The position numbers and the translations under genes were made by a program. The notes beneath the pieces are model-generated. The model saw only the letters and a program-made list of their open reading frames with translations. It ran no database searches and was not told the origin of the DNA. From Roseicella sp. DB1501 (GTDB lineage: Bacteria; Pseudomonadota; Alphaproteobacteria; Acetobacterales; Acetobacteraceae), in assembly GCF_013112485.1 (NCBI RefSeq), contig NZ_JABFHG010000001.1:186001-250000 (forward strand): a DNA stretch of 64,000 nt. The letters run 5' to 3'. Of this stretch, positions 54,759 to 62,634 are shown piece by piece; position 1 is the stretch's first letter, and each line of letters begins with the position of its first letter.

Positions 54759-57700
54759 CTACTGCCCCTTGCGGCGCATCTCCCGCAAAGCCGAGGGCTG
54801 CGGCCCGACCAGCTTGCGGATGGTGATGTAGAAGACCGGCGTGAAGAGCAGCCCGAACAGCGTCACGCCCATCATGCCGAAGAAGACCGCGGTGCCGACA
54901 GCGCGCCGCATCTCCGCCCCGGCGCCGCTGGCGATCACCAGCGGCAGCACGCCGAGGATGAAGGCGAGCGATGTCATCAGGATCGCCCGCAGCCGCAGCT
55001 TGCAGGCCTCGACCACGGCATCGACCGCGCTCAGCCCCTCCTCCTCCTCGCGCTGCTGGGCGAATTCGACGATGAGGATGGCATTCTTCGCCGCCAGCCC
55101 GACCAGCACCACGAAGCCGATCTGGGTCAGGATGTTCACCTCCTGCCCCAGCATCCGCACGCCGAGGGTCGAGGCCAGCAGGCACATCGGCACGATGAGG
55201 ATGACGGCGAAGGGCAGGCTCCAGGAGCCGTATTGCGCGGCGAGGACGAGATAGACGAAGAGCACGCAGAGCGGGAAGACCAGCAGGCCGGCATTGCCGC
55301 TCTGGGTCTGCTCGAAGGACAGGTCGGTCCATTCGAAGCCGATGCCGTCCGGCAGCACGCGCCGGGCGGTGCGCTCGATCGCCGCATGCGCCGCGGCCGA
55401 GCCGAAGCCGGGGCGGATCTCACCGCCCAGCTCCGCCGCCGGATAGAGGTTGTAGCGCGGCACGCGCTGCGGCCCGGTGATCTCCCGCAGGGTCATGACA
55501 TTGGCCAGCGGCACCATCTCGCCGGCATTGTTGCGGGTGAAGACGCGGGCGAGATCGGTGTCGAGGCGGCGGAATTCCGGCGCCGCCTGCGCCACCACGC
55601 GCCAGTTCCGGCCATAGGCGGTGAAGTCGTTGACGTAGGAGGAGCCGAGCAGGGTCTCGATGCTCTGGCTGAGGCGCGAGACCGGCACGCCGAGCATCTC
55701 GATGCGAGCGCGATCCACATCGACGGCGATCAGCGGCGAATCGATGCGGAAGGGCGTGTAGGCGCCGGCGATGCCGGGATGCTGCCGCAGCGCGGCGGCG
55801 AGGTTCCCGGCCGCCGCGGCCAGCGTCTCCGTGCCGCGGCCGGTGCGGTCCTCGAGCCGCAGCGCGAAGCCGCCGCTGCCGATGCCGGGCACGGCCGGCG
55901 GCGGGATGATCAGCACCGCCGCCTCCTGCAGCACCGAGAGGCGCCGGCGCAACTCGCGCATGATCCGCGGCGCCGTCAGCCCCTCGGCCGCCCGCTCGCT
56001 CCAGGGGGCGAAGACCGGCGTCAGCGTGCCCTGGTTGCCGCCCGCGGTGTTGGTCGCGCCGGAGACGCCGGCCAGGGCCGAGACACTGGCGATGCCGGGC
56101 ACCTCGCGCGCGATCCGCGCCGCCTGCTCGACCACGGCGGTGGTGCGCGCCAGCGAGGCACCGCCGGGCAGCTCGATCGAGACGGTGGCGTAGCCGCGAT
56201 CCTGCGCCGGCAGGAAGCCCTGCGGCGCCGAGATCAGCAGCCAGCCTGCGCCGAGGATCAGCAGGGCATAAAGGCCGAGCATCGGCAGGATGTGCCCGAC
56301 CAGCCGCCGGGTGAGCGCGGCGTAGCCGCGCGATAGCCGGTCGAAGCCGCGGTTGAAGCGGGCCAGCAGCCAGCGCAGCAGCCGCGCCGGGCCGTGCCGG
56401 CGCGGCGGCGGACGCACCTCGTGCCGGCGCAGGATCAGCGTCGCCAGGGCCGGGCTCAGGGTGAGCGAGCAGAAGCAGGAGAGCGCCGTCGCCACCGCGA
56501 TGGTGACGGCGAATTGCCGGAAGAAGCGGCCGGTGATGCCCTCGAGGAAGGCGGTCGGCACGAAGACGGCGCAGAGCACGAGGGCGATCGAGACCAGTGC
56601 GCCGCCCACCTCCAGCATGGTGGTGGAGGCGGCGCGCCGCACCTCCGGGTCGTTGCGGAGATGCCGGTCGACATTCTCGACCACGACGATGGCGTCGTCG
56701 ACGACGATGCCGACCGCCAGCACCAGGCCGAACAGCGTCAGCACGTTCAGGGTGAAGCCGAAGGCCATCATCACGCCGAAGGTGCCAATCAGCGAGACCG
56801 GGATGGCGAGGATCGGGATCATCGCCGCCCGCCAGTTCTGCAGGAAGAGCAGCACCACGCAGACGACGAGGAAGATCGCCTCGCCGATCGTCTGCACCAG
56901 CTCGCGGATGCTCTCGGCGACGAAGCGGGTCGGGTCGTAGGCGATCTCCGCCCGGATGCCGGGCGGGAAGCCGGCGGTGATGGCGGCGAGCCGGTCGCGG
57001 ATCTGCTGCGCCGTCGCCAGCGCGTTGGAGCCGGGACGCTGGGTCACCGCCAGGGCCACGGCCGGCCGGCCCTGCAACGTGCTCGCGGTGGTGTAGGAGG
57101 CGGCGCCGAGCTCCACCCGGCCGATATCGCCCAGCCGCAGCAGGCGGCCATCGGCGCCGGTGCGGATGACGATCGATTCGAACTCCGCCGGATCGGACAG
57201 GCGGCCGCGGAAGACGAGGTTCGGCTGGAAGGCCTGGTCGGCGACCGGCGGCTCGGCGATCTGCCCGCCCGCCACCTCGGCATTCTGCGCCTGCACCGCC
57301 GCGATCACGTCCTCGGCGATGACGTTGTTGGCCTGCATGCGGCCGGGGTCGAGCCAGACGCGCATGGCGTAGTCGCGCGCCCCCTGCATGTCGATATCGC
57401 CGATGCCGTCGATCCGCAGCAGCTCGTCGCGCACCTGGCGCAGGGCGAAGTTGGAGACGTAGAGCTGGTCGTAGCTGGCATCCGGCGAGCTGACGAAGAT
57501 CACCATCAGCCGGTCGGTCGCCAGCTTGCGCGTCGTCACGCCCCAACGCCGCACCTCCTCCGGCAGGCGCGGCAGCGCCGCCGCCACCGCCCCCTGCACC
57601 AGGATCTGCGCCCGGTCGGGATCGGTGCCGAGGCCGAAGGTGACGACGAGGCTCATCCGCCCGTCGGCGGTGGATTGCGAGGACATGTAGAGCATGCCCT

Positions 57701-57926
57701 CGGTGCCGTTCACCTCCTGCTCGATCGGCGTCGCCACGGTGTTGGCGACCACCTGCGCCGAGGCCCCGGGATAGCCGGTGGCGACGACCACGGTCGGCGG
57801 CACCACGTCCGGATATTCCGAGATCGGCAGCGAGAGCATGGACAGCCCGCCGACAATCAGCAGCACCAGCGACAGGACGCAGGCGAGGACCGGCTGGCGG
57901 ACGGAGAGGACGCCGAGATTGCTCAG
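54759..57926 (-). CDS. RND efflux transporter permease (HAE1/AcrB type)
   Basis: 1055 residues if started at 57926. Inner-membrane trimeric pump of toxic compounds. Motifs: ISEYPDVVPPTVVVATGYPGASAQVVANTVATPIEQEVNG; transmembrane helix LFGLVLAVGIVVDDAIVVVEN with the proton-relay Asp pair; FFRQFAVTIAVATALSCFCSLTLSPAL; and a second half with the same arrangement ending PVFYITIRKLVG. A full first helix (SNLGVLSVRQPVLACVLSLVLLIVGGL) needs a start upstream of the first standard codon, GTG at 57866. The likeliest is CTG at 57926, overlapping the fusion-protein TGA in CTGA. Confidence 0.9.
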   Translation of the reverse strand: MSNLGVLSVRQPVLACVLSLVLLIVGGLSMLSLPISEYPDVVPPTVVVATGYPGASAQVVANTVATPIEQEVNGTEGMLYMSSQSTADGRMSLVVTFGLGTDPDRAQILVQGAVAAALPRLPEEVRRWGVTTRKLATDRLMVIFVSSPDASYDQLYVSNFALRQVRDELLRIDGIGDIDMQGARDYAMRVWLDPGRMQANNVIAEDVIAAVQAQNAEVAGGQIAEPPVADQAFQPNLVFRGRLSDPAEFESIVIRTGADGRLLRLGDIGRVELGAASYTTASTLQGRPAVALAVTQRPGSNALATAQQIRDRLAAITAGFPPGIRAEIAYDPTRFVAESIRELVQTIGEAIFLVVCVVLLFLQNWRAAMIPILAIPVSLIGTFGVMMAFGFTLNVLTLFGLVLAVGIVVDDAIVVVENVDRHLRNDPEVRRAASTTMLEVGGALVSIALVLCAVFVPTAFLEGITGRFFRQFAVTIAVATALSCFCSLTLSPALATLILRRHEVRPPPRRHGPARLLRWLLARFNRGFDRLSRGYAALTRRLVGHILPMLGLYALLILGAGWLLISAPQGFLPAQDRGYATVSIELPGGASLARTTAVVEQAARIAREVPGIASVSALAGVSGATNTAGGNQGTLTPVFAPWSERAAEGLTAPRIMRELRRRLSVLQEAAVLIIPPPAVPGIGSGGFALRLEDRTGRGTETLAAAAGNLAAALRQHPGIAGAYTPFRIDSPLIAVDVDRARIEMLGVPVSRLSQSIETLLGSSYVNDFTAYGRNWRVVAQAAPEFRRLDTDLARVFTRNNAGEMVPLANVMTLREITGPQRVPRYNLYPAAELGGEIRPGFGSAAAHAAIERTARRVLPDGIGFEWTDLSFEQTQSGNAGLLVFPLCVLFVYLVLAAQYGSWSLPFAVILIVPMCLLASTLGVRMLGQEVNILTQIGFVVLVGLAAKNAILIVEFAQQREEEEGLSAVDAVVEACKLRLRAILMTSLAFILGVLPLVIASGAGAEMRRAVGTAVFFGMMGVTLFGLLFTPVFYITIRKLVGPQPSALREMRRKGQ

Positions 57927-59089
57927 GGCGCGGCCTCCGCCCCGGAGGCCCGCACCGGCGTCACCACCAGGCCGGAGCGGGCCTGCATCAGCCCGCTGAT
58001 CACCACCTGCTCGTCGCCCTTGAGGCCGGCGCGGATCACCCGCTGCGTCCCCTCCAGCGGGCCGAGCGTGACCGGCCGCGCCAGCAGCGTGTTCTCCGGC
58101 CCCAGCACGTAGACGATGCGCCGCGACTGGTCGGTCGCCACCGCGGCGTCGGGGACCAGCAGCGCCTGGTAGGGCAGGCTGGCGACCAGGCGGAGCCGGG
58201 CGAAGATGCCGGGCGCGAACTGGTCCTGCGGGTTGGCGAAGCGCGCCCGCAGCCGGATGGTGCCGATGCCGGGATCGGCCTCGTTGTCGACGAAGACGAC
58301 CTTCCCCTCATGCGGGAAGTCGGTCTCGTCGGCGAGGGCGAGCTTCACCGGATTGGCCACGTCGCGCGAGGAGGGCCGGCCGCCGGTCTCGGCCATGCGG
58401 GTGTAGCGCAGCGCCGCGCCCTGATCGATGTCGAAGACGACGTCGATCGGGTCCATGGTGACGATGGTGGCGAGCAGCGTCGCCGTGCTCGCCTCGCCGC
58501 CCGCGACGAGGTTGCCCGGGCTGACCAGGTGGCGGCCGATGCGGCCGGTGAGCGGCGCGCGGATCTCGGTGAATTCGAGGTCGAGCCGCGCCCGCTGCAA
58601 CGCCGCCTCGGCCTGGGTGACCCCGGCCCGCGCCGCCTCCACCGCCTGGCTGCGCTGCTCGAGATTGGCCTCGGAGCCGGCGCGGTACTGCAGCAGGTTC
58701 TTCGCCCGCGCGAGCTCCTGCTCGGCCAGGCTGAGTTGCGAGCGGACGGCGACGAGCCGCGCCTCGGCCTCGGTGACGGTGGCGCGGAAGGGCCGCGGAT
58801 CGATCCGGAACAGCAGGTCGCCGCGACGCACCACCTGGCCATCGGCGAAGCTCACCGCATCGAGGTAGCCGCTGACGCGGGCGCGGACCTCGATACGCTC
58901 GGTGCTGGCGAAGCGGCCGGTGAATTCGTCCCAGTCGGTGATCTCGCGCTTCAGCGGCGCCATGACAGTCACGCGCGGCGGTTCGGCGGCGGCGTCCTCC
59001 TCCGGCCGGTCGCAGCCGGCGAGCAGCGCGATCCCGAGTGCCACCGCCAGTCGCCAGCGGCGGGTTGGCCGGGCGAGACACTGTGTCAT
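57923..59089 (-). CDS. RND efflux periplasmic adaptor (membrane fusion protein), lipoprotein
   Basis: 388 residues. Lipobox ALLAGC with Cys26. Then EFTGRFASTERIEVRARVSGYLDAVSFADGQVVRRGDLLFRIDPRPF (lipoyl domain), a helical hairpin with TVTEAEARLVAVRSQLSLAEQELARAKNLL, LDLEFTEIRAPLTGRIGRHLVSPGNLVAGG, and beta-barrel domain. Bridges the pump below to an outer-membrane channel; no TolC is in the window. ATG at 59089 preferred to a farther one because it yields a proper signal. Coupled to the permease by overlap. Confidence 0.95.
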   Translation of the reverse strand: MTQCLARPTRRWRLAVALGIALLAGCDRPEEDAAAEPPRVTVMAPLKREITDWDEFTGRFASTERIEVRARVSGYLDAVSFADGQVVRRGDLLFRIDPRPFRATVTEAEARLVAVRSQLSLAEQELARAKNLLQYRAGSEANLEQRSQAVEAARAGVTQAEAALQRARLDLEFTEIRAPLTGRIGRHLVSPGNLVAGGEASTATLLATIVTMDPIDVVFDIDQGAALRYTRMAETGGRPSSRDVANPVKLALADETDFPHEGKVVFVDNEADPGIGTIRLRARFANPQDQFAPGIFARLRLVASLPYQALLVPDAAVATDQSRRIVYVLGPENTLLARPVTLGPLEGTQRVIRAGLKGDEQVVISGLMQARSGLVVTPVRASGAEAAP

Positions 59090-59240
59090 CGGGCCGGCCT
59101 CAGGCGTCGATCCGCGGGGCGGCGCATGGAAGCCCGTCATGCCGCATCGCCCCTCCCCTCCCGGTCCCCGGGCCGGGCGCCATCCGGCCGGCCGCCCCCA
59201 TAGCAGCACGGCGGTGGCACCGCCGGAAGCGGTCGGCGCC

Positions 59241-60228
59241 TCACTCATCCAGGGCGAGAAGAGCGAAGCTCGCCAGCCAGTGCTCGCCCATATAGTGCCC
59301 CGCGAGATGCGGCAGGCTGGAAGCGAGATGCCGCCGCGCCGCCGCCTCGGCCCGGGCGCGGCGAGGGTCCTCCGGCGCCCAGCCGCGCGCCAGGGCCCGC
59401 CAGCACCAGGCGCGGCTGAGGTTGAGCCCGTCGAGATGCACGATGCGGCCATCCGTCCGGTCGCTCACCAGCGCCGGCTCGAACAGCGCTGCCGGCTCGC
59501 CGGCGGCGAGGCGCGGCAGGAAGCGGTCGAGCCAGGACGCGAATTCCGCCGCCGGCAGCAGCCGGCGCATGCATTCCGCCTCGATCAGGGCGGGGGAGAG
59601 GAAATCCTCGCCGCTCGGCTCCCAGGCCTGGCAATCGGCATCCGCGCCGTACCAGGCGAGCGCCGTCCCGCGCAGCAGGCGCAGCAGCGCCGGATCGGCC
59701 GCCGCGGCAAAGGGGGCGGCAAGCGCCAGGGCGAAGGCGGAGCTGGCATGGGTGCCCGCCCGCACCGGATAGGTGGCGCGCGGCAGCCAGGCCCGGAAGC
59801 GCCCGGCGAAGGCGCGCGCGAGCGGCTCGAGCCGCGCCGCCCAAGGGTGATCGGGCTGCCGGGCGAGCTCGGCGGCCAGCATCAGCAGCCAGGCCCAGCC
59901 ATAGGGGCGCTCGAAGCGGCCGGGCGAGATAGGCGCATTCGCCCGCCACCGCCTCTGGCGTGTAGAGCCTGTCGAACAACGCGGCGATCGCCGGCGCGGA
60001 TGGCATCGAGGGGAGGCGGCGCCGCAGCCGGGCCAGCATCCAGTGCGCATGCACGCAGGAATGCCAGTCGAAGCTGCCGAAGAAGATCGGATGCAGGGCG
60101 CGCGGGCCGAGCAGGTCCTGCGGCCCGGCCAGCACATGGTCGAGCTTGTTCGGGTATTCGCGCGTGACATGGCCGAGGGCGATCCCGGCCAGCCGTTCCC
60201 CGAAGGCCTCGGTCAACCCCTCGGGCAT
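59241..60228 (-). pseudogene. DUF2891 family gene interrupted by a +1 frameshift
   Basis: The start (ATG 60228) reads LTEAFGERLAGIALGHVTREYPNKLDHVLAGPQDLL, HPIFFGSFDWHSCVHAHWMLARLLR-like, EAVAGECAYLARPLRAPLW, then shifts. A different frame continues GRFERPYGWAWLLMLAAELARQ to ALIEAECMRRLL and HYMGEHWLASFALLALDE, closing at 59241. Dropping one C in CGGCCGC near 59917-59924 restores ECAYLARRFERPYGWAW, the expected DUF2891 sequence, and about 328 residues in all. Either a real frameshift or a sequence error. DUF2891 function is unknown; conserved histidines and Glu suggest an (alpha/alpha)6-like fold. Lies 8 bases downstream of the MetE-like gene. Confidence 0.8.
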
Positions 60229-60236
60229 GGGCGAGG

Positions 60237-61415
60237 TCAGCCCGGCAGGCCAAGGCGGCGCGAGGCGATGCGCGCGCCCTCGGCCATGGCGGCGAGCTTG
60301 GCCCAGACGATGTCCTCGGCCACCCGGCCGCGCCCGGCCGAGGTGTCGAAGCCGCAATCCGTGCCGGCCAGCACCCGCCGCGGATCGCCGACCGATTGCG
60401 CCACGAGCTGCAGCCGCTCCGCCACCACCTCCGGATGCTCGACGAAATTGGTCAGCGGGTCGATCACCCCGGCGACCACCACCTGACCGTCGCCGAGCGG
60501 CAGGTCCTTCAGGCAGCGATGCTCATGCGCATGCCGCGGATTGGCGATGGGGAGCACCCAGCCGCCGACCCTGGCGCGGGAGATCGCCGGCAGGATCTCG
60601 TGCATCGCCACGTCGCAATCATGCGGCCCCTCGTAGTTGCCCCAGCAGGCATGCAGCCGCACCCGCTCGCGCGGAATGTTGGCGAGGGCGGCGTTGATCA
60701 CCTCCACCACCCGCTCGGCGAAATCGAGGAAATCACCGAGCGGCCGGTCCTGGTAGGAGAGGTGCCGCTCCATCGCCAGGTCCGGCGCGTCGATCTGCAG
60801 CAGGAAGCCGCTGCCGACGATCGCCTCGTACTCCACCTGCAGGGCGCGGCCGAGGGCGGCGAGATAGGCGTCCTCGGTGTCGTAGTGCCGGTTGCGCATC
60901 GCCGCGGCGATGATGCCGGGCGAGGGCGCGGTCATGAAGGCCTCGGCGAAGCCCTGCGGCGCCAGCTCGCGCAGCGTCGCCTGGAACTCGTCGCATTCCG
61001 CCTGCACCAAAGCCGGGTCGAGGTAGCGCACCTCGCCCACCGCCTCCGGCACGTTGTCGCGGTTGCTGACATTCGGCCGGCCGGAGGCGAGGGCGTCGTT
61101 CCAGGCGCGGAAGCCGGGATAGCGCGCCACATCGGCGAAGCTGCGACGCGACCAGCCGCCGCCGAAGCCGCTCATCCGGTGGCGGACATAGAGGAAGAAG
61201 GCCTCGCGCATCTGCTCGCCATTGTTGCCGACATCGATGCCGGATTCGATCTGGCGGCGCACCACATGCCTTGTCGCCGCCCGCCCCTCGGCCTCGATCG
61301 CGGCATCGTCCACCGCCTCGCCGGCGGCGCGGCGCGCATAGAGCGCGGTGAGCGCGGCCGGCCGCGGCAGGCTGCCGGTATGCGTGGTCAGGATCCGGTC
61401 GTCGCTCCGGCGCAT
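60237..61415 (-). CDS. Cobalamin-independent methionine synthase-like protein (MetE C-terminal domain only)
   Basis: 392 residues. TTHTGSLPRPAALTALYARR and GIDVGNNGEQMREAFFLYVRHRMSGFGG are those of 'methionine synthase II (cobalamin-independent)' stand-alone catalytic domains. Zinc ligands: His in RVRLHACWGNYEGPHDCDV, Cys in AGTDCGFDTSAGRG, acids in between. Without the N-terminal MetE domain its folate dependence is doubtful; such proteins may use other methyl donors. ATG 61415 follows AAGGGGGACGCC. The DUF2891 frame starts 8 bases after its stop. Confidence 0.9.
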   Translation of the reverse strand: MRRSDDRILTTHTGSLPRPAALTALYARRAAGEAVDDAAIEAEGRAATRHVVRRQIESGIDVGNNGEQMREAFFLYVRHRMSGFGGGWSRRSFADVARYPGFRAWNDALASGRPNVSNRDNVPEAVGEVRYLDPALVQAECDEFQATLRELAPQGFAEAFMTAPSPGIIAAAMRNRHYDTEDAYLAALGRALQVEYEAIVGSGFLLQIDAPDLAMERHLSYQDRPLGDFLDFAERVVEVINAALANIPRERVRLHACWGNYEGPHDCDVAMHEILPAISRARVGGWVLPIANPRHAHEHRCLKDLPLGDGQVVVAGVIDPLTNFVEHPEVVAERLQLVAQSVGDPRRVLAGTDCGFDTSAGRGRVAEDIVWAKLAAMAEGARIASRRLGLPG

Positions 61416-61576
61416 GGCGTCCCCCTTGGTCTTGCCGCGCCGGATGCTGCGCGCGGCGGCCGGCCGGGGCAATCCCGGGCCGGGCGCCGGCCCCCTCCCC
61501 GCGCCGCATTGCGGCCGTGCCATCGGCCTCGGTATAGGGCCCGGGGCGGCGGCCCCAGGACAGGGAGGAGACCGTC

Positions 61577-62212
61577 ATGCTCACGCTCATCAGCGCCACG
61601 CCGAGCCCCTATGCCCGCAAGGTGCGCATCGCCCTCGCCGAGAAGGCCATCCCCTTCGAGCTGGTAACCGAGGTGCCCTGGGACAGCACCACCCAGACGC
61701 CGCGCCACAACCCGCTCGAGAAGCTGCCGGTGCTGATCTTCGAGGACGGCAGCAGCGCCTATGAGAGCCGCTACATCCTCGAGGTGATCGAGGCGAAATG
61801 GCCCGAGCCGCCGTTGGTCCCGGCGGATCCCTGGGAGCGGCTCGCCGCGCGCAAGGTCGAGGTGATCGTGGACGGCGTCTGCGATGCCTGCGTGCTGCTG
61901 TTCTGGGAGCGCCACCGCGCGCCGGAGCAGCAGAGCGCGGAGTGGATCGCCCGGCAGCGCCGCAAGGTGGATGGCGGGCTGAAGGCCCTCGCCGAGACCG
62001 CCGGCACGCGCGAATGGGTGGTCGGCGAACGCTTCGGCCTCGCCGACATCGTCACCGGCACGGTGCTGCGCTACCTCGATGTCCGCTTCCCCGAGCATCC
62101 CTGGCGCAGCCAGTACCCGAACCTCGCCGCCCTCTCGGCGCGGCTGGAGGCGCGGCCCTCCTTCGCCGGCTCGGTGCCGGTGCCGCAGGTGATCAGCGAC
62201 AAGGTGGTTTGA
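61577..62212 (+). CDS. Glutathione S-transferase family protein
   Basis: 211 residues. Thioredoxin domain TLISATPSPYARKVRIALAEKAIPFELVTEVPWDSTTQTPRHNPLEKLPVLIFEDGSSAYESRYILEVIEAKW, helical domain WVVGERFGLADIVTGTVLRYLDVRFPEHPW. SPYARKVR gives a Ser/Cys catalytic site of the beta/theta-like 'GstA/YliJ' group. Ribosome site GGGAGGAGACCGTC. Divergent from the MetE-like gene. Confidence 0.93.
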   Translation: MLTLISATPSPYARKVRIALAEKAIPFELVTEVPWDSTTQTPRHNPLEKLPVLIFEDGSSAYESRYILEVIEAKWPEPPLVPADPWERLAARKVEVIVDGVCDACVLLFWERHRAPEQQSAEWIARQRRKVDGGLKALAETAGTREWVVGERFGLADIVTGTVLRYLDVRFPEHPWRSQYPNLAALSARLEARPSFAGSVPVPQVISDKVV

Positions 62213-62233
62213 CGCCGCGCCGGATGCGTCCTG

Positions 62234-62620
62234 TCAGGGCCGCCGGCGCGCCGACCAGACCAGCGAGGCGGCGGAGAGCAGGATGGAGGCGACCATGATG
62301 CCGGTCGTCACCAGCCCCGCCGGGGTGAGGCGGCCGCTCGCCTGCAGCACCGCGCGCTCGCCGATGGTGAGCGTCAGGGTGCCGCGGATCTCCTCGGGAT
62401 GCGTCAGCGCCGCCTCGGGCGCGGGCTTCGCCGCGTCCCGATTCGGCCGCTCGACCGGCGCCGGCTCGGCCGGACGCTCGGCGCGGCGCACCGGCAGCTC
62501 GGCCGCCTCCCTGGCGGTCTCCTCCACGTCCGGGACGGGCGTCGTTGCCGCCGGCGCCTCGGCTTCGGATCGCGCGGCCGTGGACCGGCTGCGGCTGCGG
62601 GCGGGCTTCGTGGATGCCAT
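62234..62620 (-). CDS. Hypothetical tail-anchored protein
   Basis: 128 residues. About residues 1-80 are polar with Arg/Ser at the start and Pro/Glu/Ala (low complexity, probably disordered). About 100-122 is one hydrophobic segment (PAGLVTTGIMVASILLSAASLVWSARRR), followed by basic residues. TLTIGERAVLQASGRLTPAG precedes it. I do not recognise a family. It looks like a cytoplasmic protein anchored by its C-terminus. Separated by 14 bases from the GMC gene stop upstream on the same strand. Confidence 0.6.
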   Translation of the reverse strand: MASTKPARSRSRSTAARSEAEAPAATTPVPDVEETAREAAELPVRRAERPAEPAPVERPNRDAAKPAPEAALTHPEEIRGTLTLTIGERAVLQASGRLTPAGLVTTGIMVASILLSAASLVWSARRRP

Positions 62621-62634
62621 GCCGGGCCCCCGCC

